64,000 bases of DNA from an uncultured Erysipelotrichaceae bacterium (GCA_902766005.1 CACXCB010000252.1:1-64000), one strand, 5' to 3'. Positions 8,390 to 17,941 are shown, numbered from the stretch's first letter. A program made the numbers and translations. Notes: generated by a model from the letters alone, not told the origin.

Positions 8390-9820
8390 TTACTCTGTAA
8401 ATACTTTCACTGTTTTGAGTAACGTATCTGCATCTCCTACATTACCCGGAAAAATAACATATGGTATACCCGGAAATTTCGCTTCCGAGGATAACTGCCA
8501 GACCGGAATACCCGGCATAATCTGTCCCAACACAAGTGCATACTTTACTTGTAACGCCATTGTTCCGATTTCGCTGGAAGTAATACCTCCTTTGGCAACA
8601 ATGAATGATGGTGTTACATTAAGGTTTGCAACAAGTGACTGCACACTGTGAGATATCGTGACAGATCTTTTCAAAGCCTCTTCCTTGGTATCATTTTCCA
8701 GGAACATGACTTTTCTTTTTGTATATACAACGATATTCTTCCCTTCAAGAATTGTTTTCTCAATCTTCTCTATTACCCGTTCAACTTCTTTCTGTAATTG
8801 TTCAGGATAAAGAACCAGATCGGAATTCAGTTCTTCTGTGACAATACCCGGCAGCTTCTTCAGCTCATTGAGCTGTGCTGTTGTTTTTGCGGTATGAGAT
8901 CCGACTACAATTAATCCACCGGTATTTGTTTCTCTTGTAATCAGTTTTTCTTTTGTTAATAAAGGTTGATCAGAGATTCCGCCTAATTCTTTCACAAAAG
9001 CCGCTGCTGTTCTGAATAGAAAGTTTTTACCTTTGGCAACAGCCCTGTATAAAGCCGTCACAAACACTCGCACATCAGTTGCATCTATAGCGTTGACAAT
9101 GACTTTATTAAAACCGTGTACATTTTCCAATTGAGACTCAATCTTTGCATAATCACACTTTCTGAGATCATCCAGACTGATGCATGTTACATCTGTTGCT
9201 TTATATTTACCTTTGGTTTTTTCTTCAATATACTCACACATATTACTGGAGCTATATCCAAATGTTGCATCTTTGGCAAATTCTGTCTCACCGGCCGGCA
9301 CAAGTTCATCTCCGTATTGCACATAATGCACATTCCCAATGGTAAATCTGCCGCCTTCCTTGAAGAAAGGAAAGAGGATTTCTCCGTCATAAACAACAGA
9401 TGTTTCTTTTTCAATTGTCTCTTTTAACAATTCGGTTTCCAAAGGATAGTGGCCTCTTAAAGTAGAATCACTTCTGCTTATGACAATAAACTCTTTATCG
9501 GTCTGTTTGGAAACTTCGCAGAGATTATGTGCAATTTCCTTGTGAACAGCCGTCGTTTCACTTACCGTCAGTCCGCGTGAATTTGTCAGGATATAGAACA
9601 GATTTTCCTTCGCAAGAAATGCTTTTTTCATGGTTTCTGTATCCCAATGTGTATAAACGTAAATATCATGTACAGTCTGCACACCGGTCGGATCATCATC
9701 TAACACAACAATCTTTTTATTATTCTTACGCACTTCTTTCATCATCTCTTGTAAAACAGATTCTTCATCTGTTTTAGGAAATGAAGCAAGAATGGAAGCA
9801 TTTATTCTTTGTACAGTCAT
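8390..9820 (-). CDS. otnK: four-carbon acid sugar kinase (DUF1537, OtnK-like)
   Basis: 476 residues. The N-terminal LDDDPTG motif (about 40-46) and the C-terminal AKGGITSSEIG and FPGNVGDADTL segments match the DUF1537 kinase family, which phosphorylates D-threonate, D-erythronate or related acids with ATP. In known pathways the kinase acts on the 3-keto acid made by an LtnD-type dehydrogenase, and an aldolase/decarboxylase then gives dihydroxyacetone phosphate. The dehydrogenase is next door, but no OtnC/OtnI-type partner is in the window. The exact acid is not determined; the gene symbol follows the family. Confidence 0.8.
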   Translation of the reverse strand: MTVQRINASILASFPKTDEESVLQEMMKEVRKNNKKIVVLDDDPTGVQTVHDIYVYTHWDTETMKKAFLAKENLFYILTNSRGLTVSETTAVHKEIAHNLCEVSKQTDKEFIVISRSDSTLRGHYPLETELLKETIEKETSVVYDGEILFPFFKEGGRFTIGNVHYVQYGDELVPAGETEFAKDATFGYSSSNMCEYIEEKTKGKYKATDVTCISLDDLRKCDYAKIESQLENVHGFNKVIVNAIDATDVRVFVTALYRAVAKGKNFLFRTAAAFVKELGGISDQPLLTKEKLITRETNTGGLIVVGSHTAKTTAQLNELKKLPGIVTEELNSDLVLYPEQLQKEVERVIEKIEKTILEGKNIVVYTKRKVMFLENDTKEEALKRSVTISHSVQSLVANLNVTPSFIVAKGGITSSEIGTMALQVKYALVLGQIMPGIPVWQLSSEAKFPGIPYVIFPGNVGDADTLLKTVKVFTE

Positions 9821-9868
9821 AGTATTCCTTTCTGTTGCAATTGAAATATGAAGTATGTTTCACTACCG

Positions 9869-10753
9869 CTATTCTTTTGTGCCCTTCACCTGAACACCTG
9901 CAAGCTGTTCGAAGTATTGAATGATTCCTCCATGATCATCATTCATATGGCCACCGACTTTCAAACATTGCATAATTTCAAATAATTGCGCAGTCAATGG
10001 CATTGGCACATCAATTTCATGTGCTGTTGCGAGAACATTCTTAATATCTTTATGATTTATTGAAATCTTTCCACCAGGTTTAAAATTCCGATCAAGAATC
10101 ATTGGAATTTTAGCATCCAGAACTGCAGAGCCTGCCAGTCCTCCCCGGATTGCCTCATAAACTTTTCTCGGATCTGCGCCTGCCTTTTGTGCAAGAACGA
10201 AAGCTTCTGAAACGGATGCAATTGTCATGTTGACAATAACCTGATTCGTCAGTTTTGTAACAGAACCACTGCCGACAGGTCCGATTAGAACAGCACTGGA
10301 TCCCATGATATTGAAATACGGAGTCAGTTTATCAAAAACTTCCTTCTTACCACCGGCCATAAATGCAAGTGTACCGTTTACAGCACCCGGCTCCCCTCCG
10401 GATACAGGTGCATCCATAAATTCAACACCCTGATCAGCAAGCTTTTCTGCACAATACTTTGATTCCACAGGTGTAACAGAACTCATATCCAGTACAACCG
10501 TACCTGGTTTTAACTGTCCGACCCCGTTTTCGCCAAACAATACCGACTGAACGATTTTTCCATTAGGCAGAATCGTCATAATAATGTCACAATTCTGTCC
10601 GATCTCTTTCTGAGATGCAGGTTTCCCTCCAGACAGGGAAACTTCTTTTAATGCTTCTTCATTCAGATCATTGACCATAACCTCGACATTATTTTTCAAC
10701 AAATTCAATGCCATAGGTTTCCCCATAATACCTAAACCGATAAATCCTATCAT
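9869..10753 (-). CDS. 3-hydroxyacid dehydrogenase, GarR/LtnD type
   Basis: 294 residues of the beta-hydroxyacid dehydrogenase family. The dinucleotide fingerprint GLGIMGKPMA is at residues 6-15, the substrate-binding DAPVSGG near 115, and the catalytic lysine in GSVTKLTNQ near 170. Members include tartronate semialdehyde reductase (GarR) and L-threonate dehydrogenase (LtnD). Beside a DUF1537 kinase, the LtnD role (oxidation of a four-carbon acid sugar) is more likely. It is first in the operon, with GGAGG before its ATG and the palindromic operator directly upstream. Confidence 0.8.
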   Translation of the reverse strand: MIGFIGLGIMGKPMALNLLKNNVEVMVNDLNEEALKEVSLSGGKPASQKEIGQNCDIIMTILPNGKIVQSVLFGENGVGQLKPGTVVLDMSSVTPVESKYCAEKLADQGVEFMDAPVSGGEPGAVNGTLAFMAGGKKEVFDKLTPYFNIMGSSAVLIGPVGSGSVTKLTNQVIVNMTIASVSEAFVLAQKAGADPRKVYEAIRGGLAGSAVLDAKIPMILDRNFKPGGKISINHKDIKNVLATAHEIDVPMPLTAQLFEIMQCLKVGGHMNDDHGGIIQYFEQLAGVQVKGTKE

Positions 10754-10765
10754 ATAAGTCCTCCA

Positions 10766-10797
10766 TACTTACATACCGGTATACCGGTATGTAAGTA
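10766..10797. promoter_or_regulatory. 32-bp perfect palindrome, probable GntR operator
   Basis: Half-site TACTTACATACCGGTA is followed immediately by its exact reverse complement. Inside it two ATACCGGTAT decamers overlap. It covers roughly +1 to +31 of the acid-sugar operon promoter and abuts the ribosome binding site, so a bound repressor would block elongation. The divergent GntR regulator is the obvious ligand. Confidence 0.8.
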
Positions 10798-10802
10798 CTA
10801 AT

Positions 10803-10831
10803 AGTATAGTTAATGAAAACGCTTACGTCAA
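10803..10831 (-). promoter_or_regulatory. promoter of the acid-sugar operon
   Basis: TTGACG (10826-10831) and TATACT (10803-10808) are 17 bp apart on the minus strand, giving a start near 10796 at the edge of the palindrome. Confidence 0.75.
10814..10827. promoter_or_regulatory. candidate CcpA cre site
   Basis: TGAAAACGCTTACG agrees with the cre consensus TGWAANCGNTNWCA at 13 of 14 positions and lies between and over the -35/-10 elements of the operon, where CcpA would repress. This suggests glucose repression. Confidence 0.55.
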
Positions 10832-10889
10832 GTGGGAAACAATCTTTTTTTCATTTATTTTGCAACATCAATTGTGTATAATTATTTCC

Positions 10890-11579
10890 ATGAAACAGGC
10901 AGAGATACTTCAAGCAAAAGCTTATGAACATATCAGAAATATGATTATCAGCGGGTCCTTTCAATTTGATACAGTTTATTCTGAATCAGGACTGGCCAGA
11001 GAACTCGGAATATCAAGAACCCCTGTTCGGGATGCAATTCATAAGTTATCTTCGGAAGGATACATTGATATTCTTCCAAGTCGCGGCTTCGTATTACACT
11101 CATTGAATCTTTCGGAAGCTTTACAACTGCTGAACGTTAGATCTGCAATTGAAGGATTTTGTTGTTATAATGCTGTCAGTTCTTTAGATAAAAAAGAATT
11201 TGATGAATTAATTAAAGTCCTTGAAGATTCCATAAAAAGACAAAAAGAATTTCAGAAATCTTCTTCTGATAAGGATATCGTTGCTTTTGTTAATGAAGAT
11301 ATGGCTTTTCATTATTTCCTTATTAAATCTTCAAAGAATTCATTTTTCAAAGATACTTTTGCTCATTATAATTTTCTGAACCAGCAAGCTACGGATAGAA
11401 CTTTACATACAGAAAACAGAATGCTGGAAACAATTCGAGAACATGAAAAAATTGTTGAATCTATGAAAAATGGTTCTCCTATGGATGCTTATAACGCATT
11501 AATCGAACATATGTCTTCCACAGAAAAACTTATCTTAACTTTATTCAACAACAATCCGGTTCGTAACAGCTTTCTCTGA
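10890..11579 (+). CDS. GntR-family transcriptional regulator with FCD domain
   Basis: 229 residues. A winged helix-turn-helix occupies about 1-70 (SGLARELGISRTPVRDAIH contains the recognition helix) and a helical FCD-type ligand-binding domain follows. It is divergent from the acid-sugar operon and very probably represses it through the 32-bp palindrome, with a pathway acid as inducer. I chose ATG 10890 although it lacks a ribosome binding site: TATAAT at 10877-10882 places the transcript start almost on the ATG, suggesting a leaderless message. A start at 10860 would lie upstream of that -10 element. Confidence 0.8.
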   Translation: MKQAEILQAKAYEHIRNMIISGSFQFDTVYSESGLARELGISRTPVRDAIHKLSSEGYIDILPSRGFVLHSLNLSEALQLLNVRSAIEGFCCYNAVSSLDKKEFDELIKVLEDSIKRQKEFQKSSSDKDIVAFVNEDMAFHYFLIKSSKNSFFKDTFAHYNFLNQQATDRTLHTENRMLETIREHEKIVESMKNGSPMDAYNALIEHMSSTEKLILTLFNNNPVRNSFL

Positions 11580-11667
11580 TACTACCACCTTTCATTACTT
11601 TCCGTATGATTCCATAAAAAGCTTTTTATAAAAAATAGTGAAATAACATTTCTATTAGCATTATCTG

Positions 11668-11698
11668 AAAACTCATTGGAAACATTTTGATGAGTTTT
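11668..11698 (+). terminator. terminator after the GntR gene
   Basis: AAACTCAT and ATGAGTTT pair around a 15-nt loop, followed by TTTTATTTC. Between it and 11825 I see no further feature. Confidence 0.6.
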
Positions 11699-11825
11699 TT
11701 ATTTCGTCTGTCCGATGTTTCTATATCCCCTTTTTCAGATTATTTTCAAGGTTAACAAGCATACCATCTCCCTTCGTAACTTTATTGCATCTGCAAGTAA
11801 ATTCCGAAAGTATTTCTTTGCCTCC

Positions 11826-11856
11826 AAAAAAAAGGCGTAAATCGAATTACGCCTTT
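11826..11856 (-). terminator. terminator of the polysaccharide operon
   Basis: Minus-strand stem AAAGGCGTAA paired with TTACGCCTTT, followed by eight T residues, overlapping the stop codon at 11855. Confidence 0.8.
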
Positions 11857-13591
11857 AAATTCCAAGATATTTCTTCCAAGCTGTATAGCTAGTCAGATAT
11901 TTGAATCTCTCCCTGTACTGTTTCTGTGCTTGGGGATATTTTTCTTTTAAGAGCTTTAAGATCTGCAGATAATAGCCAATGCTTCTTTTTAATAAAGCAT
12001 AGCTCTTCTCACCCTTAATTCCTTTATGCGTATCCGGATCGAAGAGAACGATTTCCTTCTTTCTGAATAAGGCATATGGCCAGATTCCCATCGGGAAAGG
12101 ATAAACCTTTTTGTTGTCTGCAGGGAATAACCATCCATTGGCTGTTAAGGCATAGAACCATTTGTTTTTCTTTTTCATGTTGTCATAGATTTCAGAAACA
12201 TTTTCCGGTTCTTCGTATTCTTCAATTTCCTTTAACACTTCCGGATCATCAATCAGCTCTTCTACCGGTTTCATGGAATAGCCATGTTCCATGATCTCTT
12301 TATTTTTGGCTTCCGGATCCAGGGTGCAAAGATATTCCGGTCCTTTTAAGAAATCCTCGACTGCCATTAATACAAGATAGGCATCATCATAACGATATCT
12401 TAACGTATTTGCCAGTATTCTCTTCCAGCAGTATTTCTTCATAGCAGAAAGATTACCGTCTTCCCTGTACAACGCATTGACCAGCATGGCATTTCTGACA
12501 TCGTAATAGGATAGTGTAGACGATCTCTTGTTTTCAAAACCAGGCGACCATACACATACGCCATTCAACAATAAAAATCCATTCTGGTTTCTTAAGCCGT
12601 ATTCCGTATCATCATTGTGCAGGAATAAAGGCAAGGGCAGATTATCCATTGTCGCTACCGCCAATGGATAACATGCATACCACCATGCAGCATAATTCGG
12701 TTCATCAATGGTTTCATTCAGAAGAACATTTTCTCTTGTTCTTAAATCCAATCCCGGATGCCTTGTCCATGGATCAGTTCCCGCCCAATGGCTTCCTGCT
12801 TCATGCGAGGAATACGGTATATCCTGCCTTAACATTGCCCCCGAAATACATGCCTTGGCATACTCATCTTTGATATAAGACAAAAGGCCGAACGTTCTTA
12901 CCAGGCTGTCCGGTTCAAGAACCGCATCATCATCCATGAAGATCATATGCGTTAAGCCAAGTTTTTCTTTCGCTTTGTTGATTTCAATCAATCCTCTGGT
13001 AAAACCGCCGGATCCGCCTGCATTCATATTCGGAAACAAGTGAATCTGTTCTGTTTCAACCTCAGCCGGATTTAACGTTCTGCCATTATCCACTAAGAAA
13101 ATGTCCATTTTCCCGTATAAAGGACTGTCTTCATTTTCCAGATGGTTTTTCTTTAAGATATCCAGGTTGTGTTTGACATAGGCTTCCCTTTTAAAAGTAC
13201 AGATATCACAGGCAAGATGAACAGCTCTTTTTGGCTTTTCCATCGTTTCATACCAGCCGTATTCCATCGTAAAACCGACTTTATCTTCAATGGAAAACCA
13301 GACACATTCCCCTTCACTGTCCGGAATACGGATATGGATTTCTTCCATTGCCGGCAGGGAAAATGACTGTCTGTCCAATACACCCCGATCATCTTCAAAG
13401 ATTAAATCAAAATCACCTCTGGCCCTCATACAGAGATAAAAAGAAGAAATGGATGTATATGTTTTCCATTTATGCAGGGAGAACATATTGAAATATGTAT
13501 CAAACAGAATATGATCCTCGTCTCTGCGATAGTATAAAGCCTCTTCCATGCATGTATCTTCTGATGGAACCAGTATATTCTGCAGAATCAT
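11855..13591 (-). CDS. GlfT2-like galactofuranosyltransferase (GT2 family)
   Basis: 578 residues. A beta-sandwich-like N-terminal domain (about 1-140) precedes a GT-A catalytic domain with the metal-binding MDDDAVLEP segment, the acceptor-site HNDDTEYG, and GGSGGFTRG as in GlfT2 enzymes. A helical C-terminal extension follows. Such enzymes add galactofuranose from UDP-Galf to surface glycans at the inner membrane face. The ATG overlaps the stop of the preceding glycosyltransferase gene (ATGA), so it is translationally coupled and last in the four-gene operon. No UDP-galactopyranose mutase is in the window, so the donor sugar is inferred from similarity. Confidence 0.75.
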   Translation of the reverse strand: MILQNILVPSEDTCMEEALYYRRDEDHILFDTYFNMFSLHKWKTYTSISSFYLCMRARGDFDLIFEDDRGVLDRQSFSLPAMEEIHIRIPDSEGECVWFSIEDKVGFTMEYGWYETMEKPKRAVHLACDICTFKREAYVKHNLDILKKNHLENEDSPLYGKMDIFLVDNGRTLNPAEVETEQIHLFPNMNAGGSGGFTRGLIEINKAKEKLGLTHMIFMDDDAVLEPDSLVRTFGLLSYIKDEYAKACISGAMLRQDIPYSSHEAGSHWAGTDPWTRHPGLDLRTRENVLLNETIDEPNYAAWWYACYPLAVATMDNLPLPLFLHNDDTEYGLRNQNGFLLLNGVCVWSPGFENKRSSTLSYYDVRNAMLVNALYREDGNLSAMKKYCWKRILANTLRYRYDDAYLVLMAVEDFLKGPEYLCTLDPEAKNKEIMEHGYSMKPVEELIDDPEVLKEIEEYEEPENVSEIYDNMKKKNKWFYALTANGWLFPADNKKVYPFPMGIWPYALFRKKEIVLFDPDTHKGIKGEKSYALLKRSIGYYLQILKLLKEKYPQAQKQYRERFKYLTSYTAWKKYLGI

Positions 13592-14412
13592 TTCCTGCCC
13601 TCCTTCTGTTTCTGTATGTCATTACCGATAATGCCTTTCAGTGACTGTATGAATGCATCTTTCGGCGAAATGGATTTTTCATATTGTGATTTCTTCACAA
13701 TTGTATAATAAGCCGCATAAAACAAAGCAACAGGTGCTCCTAACATATAGCGGTTAACGGTTCCTCTCTGGTAGAAGAATTTTTCATCATATCCTTCAAA
13801 CCACGTTCCTTCCGCTTCACCGGATTGCAGGTAGTTGTTTTTCACATTTCCGATATCTTCCGGAATAAAATACGCTTTTAATTTGCGGTGGATGCAGTCT
13901 CTTAAAAACTTCACTTCCTCACTCGCACCATTACCGGAACCTGCCCCTAAAAGCGGATCAAAATACAATCCCATAGCACGTATGGCATCCGGCCTGAAGG
14001 TAATCTGCCACGAAGAAATGCGTAATGCAGTCCACCGGTTTAATCTTTGCTCTTCCTGTTTCAGACGGCTTGGCTGATTATGCATCCGGAAGGCGATGAT
14101 ATCTGCATCCGGAATTTTTTCATAACCGGAAACAATCTTTTCAACATAATCCTCATCCAGAATCTCATCATCATCACACAGAAGACAGATGCTTCCGATT
14201 GCATTCTGAATGGCCATATTACGGCTGTTAGAAAGACCCCTTTCAGTCGTGCGTATTTCCCGGACTCTGTATCCGTTATATTCATATTCCTTTGTCTGAT
14301 TTTCATCGCATTGGTTGATCAAAAGGACATCACTGTGAATATTCATTCTTTCAATCACCGAAAGATCATTCTGATGCATGCATGATACCAGCAGTTCTAC
14401 TTTTTCTTTCAT
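13588..14412 (-). CDS. GT2-like glycosyltransferase
   Basis: 274 residues. A GT-A fold is suggested by ERGLSNSRNMAI (nucleotide-sugar region) and the DXD-like LCDDDEILD near residues 95-104. The C-terminal part has a hydrophobic stretch (LGAPVALFYAAYYTIV) that may contact the membrane. It overlaps both neighbours by 4 bp (ATGA), showing a tightly coupled operon for surface glycan synthesis. Donor and acceptor are not identifiable. Confidence 0.7.
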   Translation of the reverse strand: MKEKVELLVSCMHQNDLSVIERMNIHSDVLLINQCDENQTKEYEYNGYRVREIRTTERGLSNSRNMAIQNAIGSICLLCDDDEILDEDYVEKIVSGYEKIPDADIIAFRMHNQPSRLKQEEQRLNRWTALRISSWQITFRPDAIRAMGLYFDPLLGAGSGNGASEEVKFLRDCIHRKLKAYFIPEDIGNVKNNYLQSGEAEGTWFEGYDEKFFYQRGTVNRYMLGAPVALFYAAYYTIVKKSQYEKSISPKDAFIQSLKGIIGNDIQKQKEGRK

Positions 14413-15170
14413 TTGATTTTCCTGTATTTCTGTATTCCTTTTATGGCATAACTTCCCATGGAAGCGATAGCGGTAAGTGCCGGCACATTTGCATATTTGT
14501 ATGTACGCCAGTTCATATATGCTGCTTTGAGCTTATTATGGGATTTGGAGTTTTCCGTCAATCTGTATGTCAGCAAAGGTTCATCTACCGCATAGGCATA
14601 ATCAGTATCCTTTAATACGTTCAGCCATACCGCATAATCTTCATGAATGGTACGCACATCGGGAAACGGATGCTTCAGAATCATTTCCTTTCGGATCATC
14701 ACAGACGAACAGGAAATGACATTCTGTTTCAGCAAAGTATGAAAATCTACTTTTTCAGGCACATGCATGACATAATCAAAAACATGGCCATCATCATCCA
14801 TAAACCTGGACCCTGTATACAAAAGAACCGGATCTTTTAGGGAATGCATAAGCTGTACCTGTTTTTCCAGCTTTGTCTTTTCCCACATGTCATCGGCATC
14901 CAAAAAAGCAATCCAGGAAGAGAAGGATTCCGAAATGCCTCTCATTCTGGAATATGCCGTTCCGCTGTTTTTTTCATTATGAAAAACATGAATTTTATCA
15001 TCGGAAATTCCATCAAGAATTCTTCCCGTATCATCATTGGAACTGTCATCCACAATAATCAGTTCCCAGTTTTTGTAGGTCTGCGCAACAACACTGTCAA
15101 TGGCTCTTTTCAAATACCGATCTGCATTATAAACAGGCATCACAACAGAGATTAGCTCTTTCTCATTCAT
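14409..15170 (-). CDS. family 2 glycosyltransferase
   Basis: 253 residues. A classic GT2 N-terminus: SVVMPVYNADRYLKRAIDS, followed by IIVDDSSNDDTG and the DXD motif in FLDADDMWEK. It probably transfers a sugar to the lipid-linked intermediate made by the upstream sugar-phosphate transferase. I start it at ATG 15170, four bases after the upstream stop with an AGGGGAATAGG region in front; an in-frame start at 15290 would lie inside the neighbouring gene and lacks support. Confidence 0.82.
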   Translation of the reverse strand: MNEKELISVVMPVYNADRYLKRAIDSVVAQTYKNWELIIVDDSSNDDTGRILDGISDDKIHVFHNEKNSGTAYSRMRGISESFSSWIAFLDADDMWEKTKLEKQVQLMHSLKDPVLLYTGSRFMDDDGHVFDYVMHVPEKVDFHTLLKQNVISCSSVMIRKEMILKHPFPDVRTIHEDYAVWLNVLKDTDYAYAVDEPLLTYRLTENSKSHNKLKAAYMNWRTYKYANVPALTAIASMGSYAIKGIQKYRKIK

Positions 15171-15174
15171 GATC

Positions 15175-16539
15175 CTATTCCCCTGCATCCACTTCACCTT
15201 CACCGATGCCTTCTGTGCTCTCCGGCATGAAGATAACTTTGATTGTTGATAATATAATCGTAAAATCCGTGGCGATACTCTGTTTGGCAATATACATCAA
15301 ATCCATCTGCAATTTATCATACGGACTTGTATTATATTTGCCATGAACTTGTGCATATCCTGTCAATCCTGCTTTTACCTGTAAACGAAGCGTGAATTCC
15401 GGCATGCCTTTTTCATAACGTGTTGTAATTTCCGGTCTTTCCGGACGGGGTCCTACCACACTCATATCCCCTTTCAGGATATTTATCATCTGCGGCAGTT
15501 CATCAATTCTGGTAGCACGGATGAACTTGCCGATCGGTGTAATACGATCATCATCCTGGCTGGCAAGTCGTGCAACACCGTCTTTCTCTGCATTCACTTT
15601 CATTGAACGGAATTTATAGATTTTAAATTGCTTGCCATCCTTTGTCAGACGTACCTGGCTGTATAACACAGGTCCTTTATCATACGCATGAATCAGATAG
15701 CCGACAATGATCAATATCGGACTGGTTAATATTAAAATGACCAATGAAAAAATAATATCAAACAATCTCTTACATAACAGATATAAAGCAGACGGTTCAG
15801 CTCTTTGGCAAAGCATGACCGGCAGACTTGCCATCTGCAGTTGCTTGGAGCTGTTAACCACATAATCTCCGATATTCGGACGAATATAAACCATAATATC
15901 CTTTTCAATGCAATATTTCAGAACATCGTTTCTTTGTGAGGAATGGATGCCGCAAAGCATGACCGCTTCCGGCCTTTTGTGTCTTAAATATTCAAAGATC
16001 ATCTGATTGCCGACAGATACATCAATAACTCCGACAACCTTAAAACGCCAATGCACCTGTTTCGTGATAGCTTCACCTTTATGGAAAGCTGTCAGATTAT
16101 CATAAATAATAACTGTCCTTGCAGGCGGATATACTTTATTGGTTAAAAGATTGGCGGGTTTTGACCAGACGACGCTGTTCAGGCTCCATAAAGCAATTCC
16201 CAATAACATCGGCATAATCGGCGGTATGTGATAAATCAGCAGCAACAATACAATCAACATTGTCAAACCTGTCATTACCGATGCAATGACATGGGAATAG
16301 ACAAGTTCACTGGTTCTGCTTGTTTTCAAGTCAAAACCGCCATACAGTTTCGCAAAAGAAATATACAATACGAGAAAGATTGCAATGACCGCATAGTTAC
16401 CCAGCGTAACAAACGGTGTTCTGATCCTTCCGAAATAGTATTTATACCAGAGCCAGCGGAACCACAAAGTGTTCGCGATAACGATACTCATATTTATCAA
16501 AAGAAGAAACAGGTCCCTCTTCTGTCTTTCATTCAACAT
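15175..16539 (-). CDS. undecaprenyl-phosphate sugar phosphotransferase (initiating transferase)
   Basis: 454 residues, a polyprenyl glycosylphosphotransferase. Four membrane helices lie in the first 120 residues, a CoA-binding-like domain follows, and a fifth helix (about 262-285) begins the catalytic part with KRLFDIIFS, YKFRSM, IDELPQ and GPRPERPE motifs of the WbaP/CpsE/EpsL family. It starts glycan synthesis by putting a sugar-1-phosphate on undecaprenyl phosphate at the membrane. It is first gene of the operon, with AAGGAGTG before ATG 16539. No flippase or polymerase gene lies here, so the pathway is incomplete in the window. Confidence 0.88.
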   Translation of the reverse strand: MLNERQKRDLFLLLINMSIVIANTLWFRWLWYKYYFGRIRTPFVTLGNYAVIAIFLVLYISFAKLYGGFDLKTSRTSELVYSHVIASVMTGLTMLIVLLLLIYHIPPIMPMLLGIALWSLNSVVWSKPANLLTNKVYPPARTVIIYDNLTAFHKGEAITKQVHWRFKVVGVIDVSVGNQMIFEYLRHKRPEAVMLCGIHSSQRNDVLKYCIEKDIMVYIRPNIGDYVVNSSKQLQMASLPVMLCQRAEPSALYLLCKRLFDIIFSLVILILTSPILIIVGYLIHAYDKGPVLYSQVRLTKDGKQFKIYKFRSMKVNAEKDGVARLASQDDDRITPIGKFIRATRIDELPQMINILKGDMSVVGPRPERPEITTRYEKGMPEFTLRLQVKAGLTGYAQVHGKYNTSPYDKLQMDLMYIAKQSIATDFTIILSTIKVIFMPESTEGIGEGEVDAGE

Positions 16540-16728
16540 TTATAACCACTCCTTTGCACAACAAAAACATCATTGTCTTTGAACGTACACTACGATTTTA
16601 ACATAGTTCGTTGAATTAAAACACCGTTTCAAAGAATCTTAAGAGAAATCCACATCTGTTTCAAGCATTTATAAGACATGCATACAACATGATTCATGCT
16701 AAAATAAAAGACAGATAAGGAGATCAAG

Positions 16729-17847
16729 ATGGAACAATTTACATTTATCAAAAAGAATTTTGGTTTTGGCTGTATGCGTCTGCCTATGAAAGACAAAGAA
16801 GTTGACTTTGAACAGACAAAAGAGATGGTTGACTACTTTATCGATCATGGATTCAACTACTTCGATACTGCCCATGGATATATCGGCGGAAAAAGCGAAA
16901 CTGCATTGAAAGAATGTCTGACAAGCCGTTACCCAAGGGAAAAGTATATTCTGACAGATAAACTGACCGGAAGCTATTTCAACAAAGAAGAAGATATCCG
17001 CCCACTTTTCCAATCCCAGCTGGATGCATGCGGTGTAGAATATTTTGATTTTTATCTGATGCATGCACAAAACAGCGAAGTTTTTCAGAAATTCAAGAAG
17101 TGCAATGCGTACGAAACTGCTTTTGCCTTAAAAAAGGAAGGCAAAGTGAAACATGTCGGTATCTCTTTCCACGACAAAGCAGTTGTCCTGGATCAGATCC
17201 TTACAGAATATCCCGAAATTGAAATCGTACAGATTCAATTCAATTACCTGGACTATGAAAGTGCATCAGTTGAATCCCGCCGTGTTTATGAGGTATGTGA
17301 GAAACACGATAAACCGGTACTTGTCATGGAGCCTGTCAAAGGCGGCAGCTTAGTCAATCTTCCTGCAGAAGCTCAGAAAGCCCTGGATGAATTACATGGC
17401 GGATCCAATGCAAGCTATGCTATCCGTTTTGCGGCAGGTTTCAAAAACATGCGAGTTGTCCTTTCCGGCATGAGCAACATGGAACAGATGATGGATAATG
17501 TATCTTTCATGGAGGATTTCCAGCCTCTGAATGAAAAAGAACTCGCTGCTGTCAAAATGGTTTGTGATGTTTACAATAACATGCATTCAATCCCATGCAC
17601 ATCCTGCAGGTATTGCATTGAAGAAAGCTCCTGTCCGAAACATATTTTGATTCCCGATCTGTTCTCCAGCTACAATGCAAAGATGATCTTCAATGACTGG
17701 AATGCAGACCATTATTACGAAAGAGCCATCAGCAATAACGGAAAAGCATCCGATTGCATCAGATGCGGAAAATGTGAACGAGTCTGTCCGCAGCATCTTC
17801 CGATTCGAGATTTGCTGCAAACCGTCGCAAAAGAATTCAAAGAATAA
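16729..17847 (+). CDS. aldo/keto reductase with C-terminal ferredoxin-type domain
   Basis: 372 residues. The barrel keeps the catalytic Asp and Tyr in YFDTAHGY, the Lys in LTDKL and the His in LMHAQ. The C-terminal part has two cysteine clusters, CTSCRYCIEESSCPKH and CIRCGKCERVCPQH, that can bind [4Fe-4S] centres. This fused type is common in anaerobes and probably couples carbonyl or flavin chemistry to ferredoxin, though the substrate is unknown. AAGGAGAT precedes the ATG, and it is monocistronic with its own terminator. Confidence 0.87.
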   Translation: MEQFTFIKKNFGFGCMRLPMKDKEVDFEQTKEMVDYFIDHGFNYFDTAHGYIGGKSETALKECLTSRYPREKYILTDKLTGSYFNKEEDIRPLFQSQLDACGVEYFDFYLMHAQNSEVFQKFKKCNAYETAFALKKEGKVKHVGISFHDKAVVLDQILTEYPEIEIVQIQFNYLDYESASVESRRVYEVCEKHDKPVLVMEPVKGGSLVNLPAEAQKALDELHGGSNASYAIRFAAGFKNMRVVLSGMSNMEQMMDNVSFMEDFQPLNEKELAAVKMVCDVYNNMHSIPCTSCRYCIEESSCPKHILIPDLFSSYNAKMIFNDWNADHYYERAISNNGKASDCIRCGKCERVCPQHLPIRDLLQTVAKEFKE

Positions 17848-17852
17848 CATTC

Positions 17853-17877
17853 AAAAAGGCAGAATATCTGTCTTTTT
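17853..17877 (+). terminator. terminator of the aldo/keto reductase gene
   Basis: AAAAAGGCAG and CTGTCTTTTT pair (one G-T) around a short loop directly after the stop, with the T-run inside the 3' arm. Confidence 0.65.
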
Positions 17878-17941
17878 TCAGGTCAATTTTTACATTAAAT
17901 TGCACCTGAAGACGATAAAACAGTATTGGAGGTGCAAAAAA

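Noticed and set aside
15171-15290. N-terminal extension of the GT2 gene by 40 residues
   Set aside because: It lies wholly within the sugar-phosphate transferase gene, has unlike composition, and the ATG at 15170 has a ribosome binding site.
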